NCBI RefSeq assembly: GCF_035974275.1
Contig: NZ_CP142422.1
Span: 3,596,001 to 3,660,000, forward strand
Length of the DNA: 64,000 nt
Source: Chryseobacterium sp. MYb264
GTDB taxonomy: Bacteria; Bacteroidota; Bacteroidia; Flavobacteriales; Weeksellaceae
Reading direction: 5' to 3'
The translations under genes and the position numbers were made by a program. The notes beneath the pieces are model-generated. The model saw only the letters and a list, made by a program, of their open reading frames with translations, was not told the origin of the DNA and made no database searches. Below are positions 1-9,409 of this stretch, one piece after another. The number at the start of each line of letters is the position of its first letter. Position 1 is the first letter of the stretch.

Positions 1-1
1 T

Positions 2-3000
2 CAATTTGCCAATACCGCATCGTGGAATACCGGAGACGTATCAAAAGGGAAAGGTTTTTCAACAGGAGCCGGAGCGGGAGTCTCTTTATTCTGGGGAAGT
101 TTTGAAGGAGGTGTTAATACATCAACAACTGAAAACGAAACCAAAGAGGAACTTCTGGATATCAACGGAGACGGTCTTCCGGATAAAGCGGTGTACAGCG
201 GATCTAATGCTAAGATTTATTTAAATAACGGGCATACCATAGGAAGTACCGTATTGTCTGTAGATGCGGGTTCCAATTTGCATGTAGATCAGTCGATCAG
301 TGTCGGAGGAAACATCGGAGGAACCATTCCTGTGCTTATTCCTACCAATCCGACATTTACAACAGGCCTGAAACTGAATATTACCGTGGGGGTTTCTGTG
401 GGAAAATCCTCCGGAAAAACAAAATCTACTTTCAAAGATATGAATGGAGATGGCTATCCTGATTTTGTAACCTCCGATAATGCCAATAATATCAGAGTAT
501 CTCTTAACCAAACCGGAACCGCCAATCTTCTTAAAAAGGTCATTACCCCGATGGGAGGGTCTTGGGAAGTGGCTTACGACAGAATAGGGAACACCTATGA
601 GATGCCGCAAAGCAAATTTGTATTAAAAAGTGTCATCACCAATGACGGATTTGCCGGAGACAGGATATTTAAACCGGATGTATCTAAAATAACAGTCACC
701 TATGAAAAGCCATTCTACAGCCGATGGGAGAGAACATTCTACGGATTTGAAAACCTGACAGTCAACCAGATTGATACCAAACAGGGAGGCGCTGCTTCCA
801 ATGTGATCTACAGAAAAACGATTCAGAAATTTAATAATAAAAATTACTATTTCAAAGGATTGCTACTTGATGAGGTACTTCTGGATAAGGATAATAAGGT
901 GTGGAGCAAGAAGGTAAATGTCTACAGCCTCAAAAATATCATCAATGTAGATCACGCTACTATTTATTATGAAGGAGAGGCTGAAAAAACAGGAAATAAC
1001 TTCGGTTCTTTCGTGGCCGCAGAATCGGTGAGAAGTAATTTTTATGATGGAACAGTAAAAATTGACCTCCTTACGGATGCTCATATTAAGAAATATACCC
1101 TGACGGAATTTAAAACCTATGATCAATGGGGAAATGCCACAGAAGTAAGGGATAGGGGAGATTTGGATATTGGCGCTTCAGAAATCTTAACCAGCAAAGT
1201 GACCTATACCCAGCTCAACAATGCCGCCTATATTGTGATGCCAACTTCTGTGAAAAATACGGCACAGGGAATCACGCGTGAGAAAAAAGCAAAATACAGC
1301 CCTGCCAATGGCAATCTTATCAATATGACGATCCTTAATCAGGGGGCAGACTATTCTGTTTATGATTTTGAGTATGACACGTATGGAAATATGACCAAAT
1401 CTACAGGGCCTGCGAACAGCGATCATCAGAGATTCTTTCATACCTATACTTATGACGATCTTGTAAAAACCTATCCTGTAAAAGTGGAAGATGCCTTCGG
1501 GTATACCAGTAGAACCCGATATGATTTCAGATTTGGATTGCCGATCCTGACGGAGGATATGAACCTTCAGCCTATGAAGTATACCTATGATGCGAAAGCA
1601 AGAACCACTGAAATTACGGGGCCTTATGAAATGTTTAATAATATTCCGTGGACCATTAAATTTGAATACAGCCCGATTACCAATGCCCCGAAAAATGCGA
1701 CCAATGCGCAGTCTTATGCCGTAACGAGGCATTATGATCCTGAGTACGCTGGCAATACCATCAATACCATTACGATTGTGGACGGATTTGGAGAAGCTGT
1801 TCAGGTCAAAAAAACCGGAGCGATTCATAATGAAGGGATTAAGTATATCGTGGCAGGAAAAGTGGAAGAAGATGCATTCGGCAGAGCTTTAAAAACCTAT
1901 TATCCGACCGTGGAAAACGTCAGCTCGGCTAACATCCGGTATAATGCTGTGGCAGATCAAGTACCCCCAACGGTGAATACCTATGATGTGTTGGACAGAG
2001 TGGTCTCTACTAAACTTCCGGGTGAAGATCTGTTCTCAACCATTTCCTATGGATTTGCCAATGATGTGCAGGGAAGAAGAATGTTTGAAACCACTTTCAG
2101 TGATGAGCTCGGAAGTGTTAAAAAAACATATACCGATATCAAAGGAAGAACAACTTCTGTGCATGAAGTCTCCAATACAGGAGCTATCAAGACGCAGTTT
2201 ACCCATGATGCGATTGGAGAAATTCTTTTGGTGAAAGATGTCAATAACAATAGCACAACATCGGTTTATGATGATCTGGGAAGAAGAATCTCTTACACTC
2301 ATCCCGATACAGGAGTCACCACCTACGTATACGATAAGGCCGGAAATATGATTTCCAAAAAGAACGCGGCCAATGAAAATGTAGAATACAAATATGACTT
2401 TACAAGGCTGAAAGAGGTGAAGTACCCTGTTTATCCAGCAAATAATGTAAAATATTATTACGGAAAGGCATTGGATGCGGCTGCCATGGACAACAATGCG
2501 GTAGGAAGACTTTGGTATCAGACTGATGCTACAGGAACCCAGTATTTAAAATACGGAAGACTAGGTGAGCTTATCCACCAGAGAAGATCGGTCGCTGTGC
2601 CGGGAGCCGGAGTATATTGGTTCGGAACAGACTGGAAATATGATACCTGGAACCGTGTAAAATCCATTACCTATCCGGATGGGGAAGTACTGAATTATAA
2701 ATATGACAGAGCCGGAAATCTCAATAATATGGTTTCCGTGAAAGATGGCGTTACCTATCCTATGATTAACCTTCTGGGCTACGACAAATTTGAGCAGAGG
2801 GTCTATCTGAAAAACGGAAACGGAACAGAAACCAGCTACGAGTATGAAACCAACAGAAGAAGACTCTTGAAAATGTTTGCTAAAAATACAAACAACAACA
2901 GATTTTTTATGCAGAACGTCTATCAGTATGACGTGGTTTCCAACGTCATGCAGATTCACAATAATGCACCTGTGGTGGCCGGGCTCTTAGGAGGTGGTAC

Positions 3001-4963
3001 CAACTATGCATTCGGATATGATGATCTGTACAGGCTGACGTCAGCGTCCGGAAACTGGAGAGGAAATAATACCCAAAATCAGGAAGAGCGACACCGTTAC
3101 ACGGTGGGAATGACGTATGATAATATGCACAATATCATGAGCAAAACCCAGAAACACGAGCGGGTGGCAGGAGCAACAAGCAATAACTGGACGACTCTGG
3201 AACCTACCTCTTACAGGCTCAACTATAAATACGATCATGCATCGCATCCCCATGCGCCATCTACCGTTATTGATGAGCAGAATCTCGTGCCTTCGTCCAC
3301 CTGCTGCAATCCGAATGATCCCGGTGTGAAGTTCCAGAACTATACCTACGATGCAAAAGGAAACCCGACCCGTATTGCCCAGCAGACCTGTACGGTAACC
3401 GAAAATAAAGCAATCTATGACTGGGATGAGGAAAATCGCCTGCGCTTTGTAGATACCAACCCTTCGACTCCGGAGATCGATGGGGCTGCAATCTATACCT
3501 ATGATGCAGGAGGAGAGCGAATTATTAAAGATGTTCTGTATTCCGGAATGTTGTTCAGAACTGCCGATGATAGCTCTGCAATGTCTCAAACTCAGCCTCA
3601 GGTGGAGTCTCATGCCTTCACCATATATCCGAACGGATTACTGACAATGAATGTTTCTTCTGATGGGAAAAGTACAACCGTTCCTCGCTATACCAAGCAT
3701 TATTATGCAGGCAGCCAAAGGATTATCAGTAAAATAGGCGAAGGAAACAAAGTGGGAATGTTCAACTGTGCATGGCAGATTATTCCTTTTTCAGGAAGCA
3801 CTCCACCAATTAATACCGTTACGTCTTCAGATACTATTTTGCAGACCGCCACGCAAAGCAATATCGATATCCTGCAGAAAAATAATATAACGGCACAAGG
3901 CTATGGGCAAAATGGAGGCTACAACGGAAGCTGTACAGGAACCTATGCCGGAGCGAAGGAAAACAGACAATACTGGTTCCACCCGGATCACCTGGGATCA
4001 AGCAGCTATATCACAGGACTGGATGGAGAAGTAACCCAAAATATAGAATATTTCCCAAGTGGCGAGATTTTTGTAGAAAACCATAAGAATAGTCATAACA
4101 GTCCGTATAAGTTTAATGCGAAGGAACAGGATGCTGAAACGGGGTATTACTATTATGGTGCGAGATATTATAATCCAAGGGTTTCTCTTTGGTTGAACGT
4201 GGATCCGCTAGCGGAGAAAATGCCGAGTTGGTCGCCGTATGCTTATGCGTTTAATAATCCCATTCGTTTCACAGACCCAGACGGAAGAGAACCAAAAGAT
4301 GATTATAAACTTCATAAAAATGGAAGGTTAGAGTTAATTAAAAGAACTGGTGGTAGTTTTGATAGATATTATAATGAAAGTGGGAGCAAATCCATTAAAG
4401 TTAATAAAGAATTTACCAAAAATTTTAAACAAACTACAGAATGGAGACCATATGGACAAGGCGATGTTCCTACAGAAACAAATGTCACGCTCAAAAATCC
4501 TAATATTTCTTCTAAACAGATTAAAAATTATTTTTACTTTCTTGCCTCAAACACCAATAAAGAGTGGAATTATGATAAATTATCTAAAGACGGAATATTT
4601 GGTAATACAACATTATATTTAATTACGTCTCAACACAGAGTAGGCGATGTTACTAATCACGGAATTCCTGAAAGTTATGCAAACAATGGTTATACTTGGT
4701 TAGAAACAGGACATAGTCATCCATTTGGTTCTCTAATGAAAGAATCTGGATACTTTGATGTTAATTGGCCTTCAGGATTTAATTCAAATGGAACTATTAA
4801 ACCAGGTGAAGGTGGCGATCGTCAAACCTTCGAAAGTAATAAATCAATAATGCCGGAAAAGGCGTGGATTTTCTTGCCAACACAAAAAAATCCAAACATT
4901 ATTTATTACAACGACCAAAAGTTTTGGTTTCCAAATCAAAATACAGAAAATGTTCACCAATAA
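2..4963 (+). CDS. RHS/YD-repeat polymorphic toxin, 5' end outside window, JAB-like toxin tip
   Basis: The frame is open from base 2, so the gene begins upstream and at least 1,653 codons are present. The first part carries FG-GAP/VCBS-like calcium motifs (DINGDGLPD near 156, DMNGDGYPD near 438), as in SpvB/TcB-type proteins. Many YD repeats (YDxxGN) follow, then the RHS-associated core from about 3970 (FHPDHLGS, YYYGARYYNP, DPLAEK, DPDGREP). The variable tip after about 4290 contains HSHPFG at 4712-4726 followed by GGDRQTFE. This matches the JAB-like metallopeptidase toxins of polymorphic systems (Toxin-JAB1 type). RHS shells are known to encapsulate such tips; export by a contact-dependent route is inferred. 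The next gene is the likely immunity gene. Sure of RHS, moderately sure of the JAB fold. Confidence 0.93.
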   Translation, partial: QFANTASWNTGDVSKGKGFSTGAGAGVSLFWGSFEGGVNTSTTENETKEELLDINGDGLPDKAVYSGSNAKIYLNNGHTIGSTVLSVDAGSNLHVDQSISVGGNIGGTIPVLIPTNPTFTTGLKLNITVGVSVGKSSGKTKSTFKDMNGDGYPDFVTSDNANNIRVSLNQTGTANLLKKVITPMGGSWEVAYDRIGNTYEMPQSKFVLKSVITNDGFAGDRIFKPDVSKITVTYEKPFYSRWERTFYGFENLTVNQIDTKQGGAASNVIYRKTIQKFNNKNYYFKGLLLDEVLLDKDNKVWSKKVNVYSLKNIINVDHATIYYEGEAEKTGNNFGSFVAAESVRSNFYDGTVKIDLLTDAHIKKYTLTEFKTYDQWGNATEVRDRGDLDIGASEILTSKVTYTQLNNAAYIVMPTSVKNTAQGITREKKAKYSPANGNLINMTILNQGADYSVYDFEYDTYGNMTKSTGPANSDHQRFFHTYTYDDLVKTYPVKVEDAFGYTSRTRYDFRFGLPILTEDMNLQPMKYTYDAKARTTEITGPYEMFNNIPWTIKFEYSPITNAPKNATNAQSYAVTRHYDPEYAGNTINTITIVDGFGEAVQVKKTGAIHNEGIKYIVAGKVEEDAFGRALKTYYPTVENVSSANIRYNAVADQVPPTVNTYDVLDRVVSTKLPGEDLFSTISYGFANDVQGRRMFETTFSDELGSVKKTYTDIKGRTTSVHEVSNTGAIKTQFTHDAIGEILLVKDVNNNSTTSVYDDLGRRISYTHPDTGVTTYVYDKAGNMISKKNAANENVEYKYDFTRLKEVKYPVYPANNVKYYYGKALDAAAMDNNAVGRLWYQTDATGTQYLKYGRLGELIHQRRSVAVPGAGVYWFGTDWKYDTWNRVKSITYPDGEVLNYKYDRAGNLNNMVSVKDGVTYPMINLLGYDKFEQRVYLKNGNGTETSYEYETNRRRLLKMFAKNTNNNRFFMQNVYQYDVVSNVMQIHNNAPVVAGLLGGGTNYAFGYDDLYRLTSASGNWRGNNTQNQEERHRYTVGMTYDNMHNIMSKTQKHERVAGATSNNWTTLEPTSYRLNYKYDHASHPHAPSTVIDEQNLVPSSTCCNPNDPGVKFQNYTYDAKGNPTRIAQQTCTVTENKAIYDWDEENRLRFVDTNPSTPEIDGAAIYTYDAGGERIIKDVLYSGMLFRTADDSSAMSQTQPQVESHAFTIYPNGLLTMNVSSDGKSTTVPRYTKHYYAGSQRIISKIGEGNKVGMFNCAWQIIPFSGSTPPINTVTSSDTILQTATQSNIDILQKNNITAQGYGQNGGYNGSCTGTYAGAKENRQYWFHPDHLGSSSYITGLDGEVTQNIEYFPSGEIFVENHKNSHNSPYKFNAKEQDAETGYYYYGARYYNPRVSLWLNVDPLAEKMPSWSPYAYAFNNPIRFTDPDGREPKDDYKLHKNGRLELIKRTGGSFDRYYNESGSKSIKVNKEFTKNFKQTTEWRPYGQGDVPTETNVTLKNPNISSKQIKNYFYFLASNTNKEWNYDKLSKDGIFGNTTLYLITSQHRVGDVTNHGIPESYANNGYTWLETGHSHPFGSLMKESGYFDVNWPSGFNSNGTIKPGEGGDRQTFESNKSIMPEKAWIFLPTQKNPNIIYYNDQKFWFPNQNTENVHQ

Positions 4964-4973
4964 ATTTAACTAT

Positions 4974-5417
4974 ATGTATAAATATTCAGTTGTGGTTACT
5001 TTATTAATGCTTTTCTCTTGCAAGGAAAAAAATGTTTTCAAAGAAATAAACCTTAATGAAAATATTTTGAAAGAAATTAAATCTGATAGTAAAACTTCAA
5101 AAAAAACGAGTGTTTATATTGTTAGCTTGTTCACAGACAAAGAAGAAAATATATGTGAAATAGTGAAATATCAAGAATCTCCCACGTCTACAAATTTTGT
5201 GGGGTGTCAATTTTTGCAAAAAGACACAATATTTTTATATACGGACAAAAAAAATAAATATTCGGATTGTTATGTTTTATCTGGCAAAACCATAAGTTTA
5301 AATAAAAAACAGTTTGCGATAGAAAACAGAAAAGAAATAGGATACTATAAAATAGATACACTAAATTGTTCAATGGCAAAGTTTATTCCTAATAAAAACA
5401 CCAAAGCCACTCGATGA
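4974..5417 (+). CDS. Putative immunity lipoprotein for the JAB-like RHS tip
   Basis: The product is a 147-aa lipoprotein. I chose the ATG at 4974 because it gives a short lipoprotein signal (MYKYSVVVTLLMLFSC) directly at the N-terminus. An in-frame ATG at 4950 overlaps the RHS stop and would add eight residues. It begins 10 bases after the RHS stop, the usual place for an immunity gene. The protein is rich in Lys, Asn and Ser and matches no family I recognise. A lipid anchor would place it in the envelope, where it could meet an incoming toxin. Its stop codon lies inside the terminator hairpin at 5403-5425. The immunity role is inferred from position only. Confidence 0.7.
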   Translation: MYKYSVVVTLLMLFSCKEKNVFKEINLNENILKEIKSDSKTSKKTSVYIVSLFTDKEENICEIVKYQESPTSTNFVGCQFLQKDTIFLYTDKKNKYSDCYVLSGKTISLNKKQFAIENRKEIGYYKIDTLNCSMAKFIPNKNTKATR

Positions 5418-5430
5418 GTGGCTTTATTGT
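5403..5430 (+). terminator. Rho-independent terminator after the immunity gene
   Basis: A perfect 10-bp stem (AAAGCCACTC / GAGTGGCTTT) with a 3-base loop is followed by a T-rich stretch. It overlaps the stop codon of the immunity gene. A nearly identical hairpin ends the immunity gene of cassette 2 near 9121-9147. Confidence 0.8.
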
Positions 5431-5717
5431 TATATTGCAAGCGCATTAGAAAGCGTTTTCTTAAGTTTTAATTTATAGAGAGCCATATCAATAATACTGA
5501 ATATGGATTCTTTTTGTTTATCGTCCAGCTGTTCTATCAGTTGGACTTTTTCTATTACCGATTTATTGAGAGAATCAATCTCAGAAAATACGTTATCAGA
5601 ATTTACAATATCTGCGATGCTTACGTCTAAAGCGTTTGCAATTTTTTCTATTGAGGAAAATTGTGGGTCTACTTTACCGTTCTCAATTTTAGAGTATTGG
5701 CTTGGGTTCATACTCAA
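5430..5717 (-). pseudogene. XRE-family regulator, N-terminus truncated
   Basis: The reading frame encodes an HTH_XRE segment (QKEVALTLSMNPSQYSKIENG) and a C-terminal tail typical of Bacteroidota XRE proteins. No ATG is present. The first possible start is a TTG at 5717, which lies inside the HTH. The frame is open upstream only to a stop at 5766-5768, so helix 1 is missing. In another frame just upstream, the bases encode a piece similar to the xre relics between the cassettes (PDNEN compared with HPDNDD). A deletion or a chimera of two xre copies is therefore likely. It lies antisense between the main RHS gene and cassette 1. Confidence 0.6.
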
Positions 5718-5860
5718 AGTTAGGGCAACTTCTTTTTGAGTCGTAAACGCTCCATTGCCATATTTTCATTATCAGGATATGAAATTTGGTCAATATAAAT
5801 GTAATCTTTTCAAAAAAAATCGGATAATTCAATGTTTTTATAACTCCAAATTCATATTAG

Positions 5861-6262
5861 GAACGAATAAGTTTTCTTTTATTTTAGGAAAAAATTTATT
5901 TTTTTAATAGAAATAAGAAAGTTTAAGTACAAAGTACTGAATAGAGTAAAAGTAGTTTTTCTCCATTCAATAAATATGTATTTTTGGAAAGAGAGCGAGC
6001 GAAGAAGTTCAAGATGAAATATTCAGGGATAATGGTTTAGAGGTGTTTTTGGTTTTTGTAGAAAATCATAAGAACAGTTATAACAGTTTAATGCCAAGGA
6101 ACAGGATGCTGAAACGAGGTATTACTATTATGGTGCGAGACATTATAATCCAAGGGTTTCTCTTTGGTTGAATGTGGATCCACTGCCGGAGAAAATGCCG
6201 AGTTGGTCGCCGTATAATTATACGTTCAATAATCCAGTAAAGTATACTGATCCTGATGGAAG
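5861..6262 (+). repeat. RHS cassette leader plus core repeat R1
   Basis: First of four long direct repeats. It has about 200 bases of non-coding leader (landmarks: GAACGAATAAG, TATTTTTGGAAAGAGAGCGAG, GAAGTTCAAG), then about 200 bases copied from the RHS core (VENHKN ... GARHYNPRVSLWLNVDP). The boundaries are approximate. Compared with the main gene, 10 bases (TCCGTATAAG) are missing near 6087, which breaks the core frame. R1 resembles R3 more than R2 or R4. Confidence 0.85.
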
Positions 6263-6953
6263 AGAACCATTTAATGAGTATGATAAGAATGGCAAGATGA
6301 TTAGTAATTTAGGTGGAAATAAAATAGATTTTTACCATCAAAAAAATGGAGATACTAAAGTAGTTAGTCGACAAACTGGAGATTCAAATGTTATTAAAGG
6401 CGGAGAATCTATTATTAGTGGTTATACCCATAGAGGGAAAGATGTTGGATGGGGTACTATAACAGGTGAATTTTTTGGAGGAGACGGACCTACACGTAGT
6501 TTGTTTAGCGATTTTAATGATTCTAATTCTGGTCCTTTTGCTTCTTTAGATAGAGCATCATCTCCTTATTCTTCTTTAGCAAGACAGGATGCACTAAATT
6601 CGAAAAATTCAAAAGGAGTTGTAAAAATGGATTATTCCCACGCAAATCCGCTTACTGCAAATTTTGATGGATATGAACAGATGTGGGGAAGATCAAATGT
6701 ATCTTGGTATAAATTAGGAGATGAAACACTTTTTTTAATGACCGATTCTAAGTCACAAGAGTCGTTATTTTATAGATTACCAGTAAATAACTTTGAAAGA
6801 ACTGAAGGGAAAGTAAATAGTTTTGGAAATACATATCAAACCTATATATGGACTGAAAGCAATTCAGAAGTTCAAAAAAAAGCAATTAACCCAACGTTAA
6901 AGAACGTTTTTAAACAAGCTATAACACCGCCATCTATATTAACAAGACCTTGA
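6084..6953 (+). pseudogene. Orphan RHS tip cassette 1 (silent toxin module)
   Basis: The frame opens after a TAA at 6081-6083 and has no ATG or GTG near its start. The first possible start is a TTG inside WLNVDP at 6168. It encodes about 60 residues of RHS core up to DPDGREP, then a unique C-terminal domain of about 215 residues. The 10-base deletion just upstream separates this frame from the VENHKN part. The tip is Gly/Ser/Asn rich and ends with NTYQTYIWTES, nearly the same ending as cassette 3 (NTYQIYIWT), so the two tips may be related. I do not recognise a catalytic motif. It is probably a recombination donor; its immunity gene follows 30 bases later. Confidence 0.75.
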
Positions 6954-6983
6954 TTTAAATCGAACATTTTAAATTTAATAAGT

Positions 6984-7376
6984 ATGAAAAAAAGTATAAG
7001 TTTAATTTTATTACCTTTTTTATTTTCGTGCCAAAATATTAGTAATCAAGATATATGTGGAAAATATTCACCCATTTCATACAAGAATACATATGACACT
7101 CTAACAATTAACAAGGATGGGGTTTATAACAGGGTAATTTATAATATAAAAAGGAAGAAATTGTTGAATTACAATTCGAAATACAAATTAGATGGTTCTT
7201 CAATAAAATTTTCTGATTTTTATTTGAATTTGGATAAAGATTTAATTGCTTTTCCCGAAGATATTAAGGATATCGATATGACTTACACAACTTTTTTTGA
7301 AACAAAGAATAAAAATATTATTCTTTGTTTTGGATATCACGAAGGAGAAAATTGTTATCAAAAGATTATAGAATAA
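6984..7376 (+). CDS. Putative immunity lipoprotein, cassette 1
   Basis: The product is a 130-aa protein with a lipoprotein signal (MKKSISLILLPFLFSC, lipobox LFSC at about residues 13-16). It starts at an ATG 30 bases after the cassette 1 tip. The rest is a Lys/Asn/Asp-rich soluble domain (KYSPISYKNTYDTLTINKDG) that could be a small lipocalin-like beta fold. I cannot assign a family. Position and the lipid anchor both suggest an immunity protein acting in the envelope. A strong terminator follows at once. Confidence 0.7.
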   Translation: MKKSISLILLPFLFSCQNISNQDICGKYSPISYKNTYDTLTINKDGVYNRVIYNIKRKKLLNYNSKYKLDGSSIKFSDFYLNLDKDLIAFPEDIKDIDMTYTTFFETKNKNIILCFGYHEGENCYQKIIE

Positions 7377-7378
7377 AT

Positions 7379-7410
7379 AAAACTCTCGCCAATTGGCGAG
7401 AGTTTTATTT
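7379..7410 (+). terminator. Rho-independent terminator after cassette 1
   Basis: A perfect 12-bp stem (AAAACTCTCGCC / GGCGAGAGTTTT) with an AATT loop is followed by a T-rich tail. It isolates cassette 1 from cassette 2. Confidence 0.85.
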
Positions 7411-7412
7411 AA

Positions 7413-7610
7413 TATAATGCCGCTGCATTTTTAAAGATTTTTTTAAATTTTTGTTTGGTAATCATCGTTTCTAGCATGGCGAAAATTACATTTTTGTCTT
7501 CTCCTATAATCTATTGATTAATCTTACCTATCCAGTCATGGTTTTATCTTTTACTACAACTTCTGTAGGAAATTGATTATCAGTATGTAAAACTTGTTCA
7601 ATATAAATGT
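7413..7610 (-). pseudogene. Degenerate XRE-regulator relic between cassettes 1 and 2
   Basis: On the minus strand the bases still encode pieces of the tail of an XRE-type regulator, including TEVVVKDKT, VRLIN and KQKFKK. Stops and frame changes interrupt it. The same tail is better preserved at 9150-9359. It has no HTH and no start. I read it as a relic that was copied along with the cassette unit. Confidence 0.5.
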
Positions 7611-7668
7611 AATCTTCTTAGAAAATCTGATAGTTCAATGTTTTTTACAGCCTCAACTTCATATCGGA

Positions 7669-8074
7669 AACGAATAAGTTTTCTGTGATTTTAGAAAAGA
7701 ATTTATTTTTTAAATGGGAATAAAAAACTTAAAGTATAAAGTAATGAATAGGGAAAAATTCGTTTTTCTTCATTAAATAAATCTGTATTTTTGGAAAGAG
7801 AGCGAGCGCAGAAGTTCAAGTTGAAATATTCATTTATAATGGTTTAGAGGTATTTTTTTGTAGAAAATCATAAGAACAGTCATAACAGTCCGTATAAGTT
7901 TAATGCCAAGGAACAGGATGCTGAGACGGGGTATTACTATTATGGGGCAAGGTATTATAATCCAAGGGTTTCTCTTTGGTTGAATGTGGATCCGCTGGCG
8001 GAGAAATTTCCTTCGTGGTCGCCGTATGTTTATGCACTGCAAAATCCTGTAAAACTAATTGACCCCGATGGAAT
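7669..8074 (+). repeat. RHS cassette leader plus core repeat R2
   Basis: Second copy of the leader and core repeat. The leader lacks the TTTGG just before TTTTTGTAG and has CATTTATAATGG where R1 and R3 have CAGGGATAATGG. The core part is complete from VENHKNSHNSPYKFNAKEQD to DPDG. It is closest to R4. The boundaries are approximate. Confidence 0.85.
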
Positions 8075-8801
8075 GGCACCAATGGATCCAGGACCAGGAC
8101 CAAAATGGAATCATTATTCCGCTATAGGATTGCGAGGTTATACTCAAACTTATTTTCAAAGTAAAACAGATCCTGATCCTTGGACAATAAATACTTTTTT
8201 TGGTAGTGTTAATTTGCAAAATCCAACAGCGGTAAATGCTCATATTCTTCACGTTGGATATGAAGACTTTATGCTTAGCTCTCATAAGCAAATGGCAATA
8301 TATGCCAATGCAATCGACTGGAATCATTTTGATGAAACTCACGAAGTTCAATTTAATTCTACCTCGAATTACCAAGGTAATACATATCAAATTGGAGAAA
8401 GACCAGTTACCCTTACAGAAGTTCGAAACAATATTGCTGCTATACAAGAATTGAGCTGTAATTGTGGCGCTGTTTTGATGGGAGCGGCAGGGGCGTCAAA
8501 ATCTCGTTATAGTAGCATTGATGATATTTTAGAAAACCCTAATTTATTAAAAAACCAAAGTCCTGCTGATGTTAGTAAAAACATTGGGGCAAATCCTAAT
8601 TGGAGAGAAACAACCTTGGGTAAAGGCAGTAATAAAGGGGGTGGTTACAAATTAGAAGAACTTAATAACCGTGGTGACGTTACTGGCAAACAGATTAGAT
8701 ATAATCCAGGTTCAAAGACAGGACGAAAAGGAGGTGATCCGTATTGGAGAGTTAATAGTGGACACGGAAATTCTGCACCGATATTTAACAAGAAAAAGTA
8801 G
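7848..8801 (+). pseudogene. Orphan RHS tip cassette 2 (silent toxin module)
   Basis: The frame opens after a TAG at 7845-7847 and has no start codon upstream of the core. It encodes the core from VENHKN to DPDGMAP, then a unique tip of about 245 residues. The middle part (GYTQTYFQSK ... RPVTLTEVRNN) looks like a linker. The last 80 residues contain WRETTLGKG, KQIRYNPGSKTGRKGGDPYWRV and a GHG near the end. This basic, H/R/Y-containing tail recalls small RNase toxins of the BECR type. That is a guess from composition, not a recognised family. The immunity gene starts 8 bases after the stop. Confidence 0.72.
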
Positions 8802-8808
8802 GAAGATT

Positions 8809-9135
8809 ATGAACTCATTATTTGAAAATGATTTAGTTAGAACATTAAAAGTTATTGGTGAAGATTCAAATTATCAAAAAAAGCATATAGCTAATCTCTT
8901 AGGTGAAAATTGTGATAATGTGGATGAAATTTTATTAGAATATGATGATTACAAATATTTGAAACAAAATTACAATGATTGTGTTAATAATCTTTTTACA
9001 GATTTAGAGAACATATTAGATGAAATTGATAATTTAGGATTACATAGTTTTTCAGATTTAAATGATGATGTATGGAATAAAGCAAGAAATATAGCTAACG
9101 AAATTCTAAAAATAGTAACCAAAGCCACTCATTGA
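8809..9135 (+). CDS. Putative immunity protein, cassette 2
   Basis: The product is a 108-aa acidic cytosolic protein with no signal or membrane segment. I chose the ATG at 8809 because it follows the toxin stop and a GGAAG ribosome site. The longer open frame upstream of it is the toxin read in another frame. The sequence is rich in Asp, Glu, Asn and Leu and is probably all helical (ENLVRTLKV-like start, LEYDDYKYLKQNYND). An acidic cytosolic partner fits the basic, nuclease-like tail of the cassette 2 tip. Family unknown. Confidence 0.75.
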   Translation: MNSLFENDLVRTLKVIGEDSNYQKKHIANLLGENCDNVDEILLEYDDYKYLKQNYNDCVNNLFTDLENILDEIDNLGLHSFSDLNDDVWNKARNIANEILKIVTKATH

Positions 9136-9148
9136 GTGGTTTTTTTGT
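9121..9148 (+). terminator. Rho-independent terminator after cassette 2
   Basis: The stem AAAGCCACTC / GAGTGGTTTT with an ATT loop is followed by a T run. It overlaps the immunity stop and closely resembles the terminator at 5403-5430, including its position over the stop codon. Confidence 0.8.
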
Positions 9149-9149
9149 T

Positions 9150-9359
9150 TCACAGTGCCGCTACATTTTTATTAAAGAAATCTTTAAATTTTTGTTTGGT
9201 AATCACCTTTTCCAACATAGCGAAAATTATATTTTTGTCTTTTTCCTCTAATCCATTGATTAATCTTACTTGTTCAATGAAGACTTTATCTTTCTCTATA
9301 ACTTCTGTATAATCATCATTATCAGGGTGTAAAATTAGATCAATAGGAGTATAATCTTC
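9150..9359 (-). pseudogene. C-terminal relic of an XRE regulator between cassettes 2 and 3
   Basis: The minus strand is open for about 69 codons, with no start. It encodes PIDLILHPDND, then VFIEQVRLINGLEEKDKN, then FAMLEKVITKQKFKDFF, ending at a TGA at 9150-9152. This is the usual C-terminal half of Bacteroidota XRE regulators and aligns with the tail of the truncated gene at 5430-5717. The HTH half is absent. It is the best preserved of the xre relics in the array. Confidence 0.65.
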
Positions 9360-9409
9360 TTAGAAAATCGGATAGTTCAATGTTTATTACAAGTCCAAAT
9401 TCATATCGG

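Noticed and set aside
221..3613. Long minus-strand frames opposite the RHS gene
   Set aside because: They are shadows of a strongly coding plus strand with clear YD repeats and have no start context or domains.
8671..8808. Longer start for the cassette 2 immunity gene
   Set aside because: The extra 46 codons are the toxin sequence in another frame; the ATG at 8809 has a ribosome site directly after the toxin stop.
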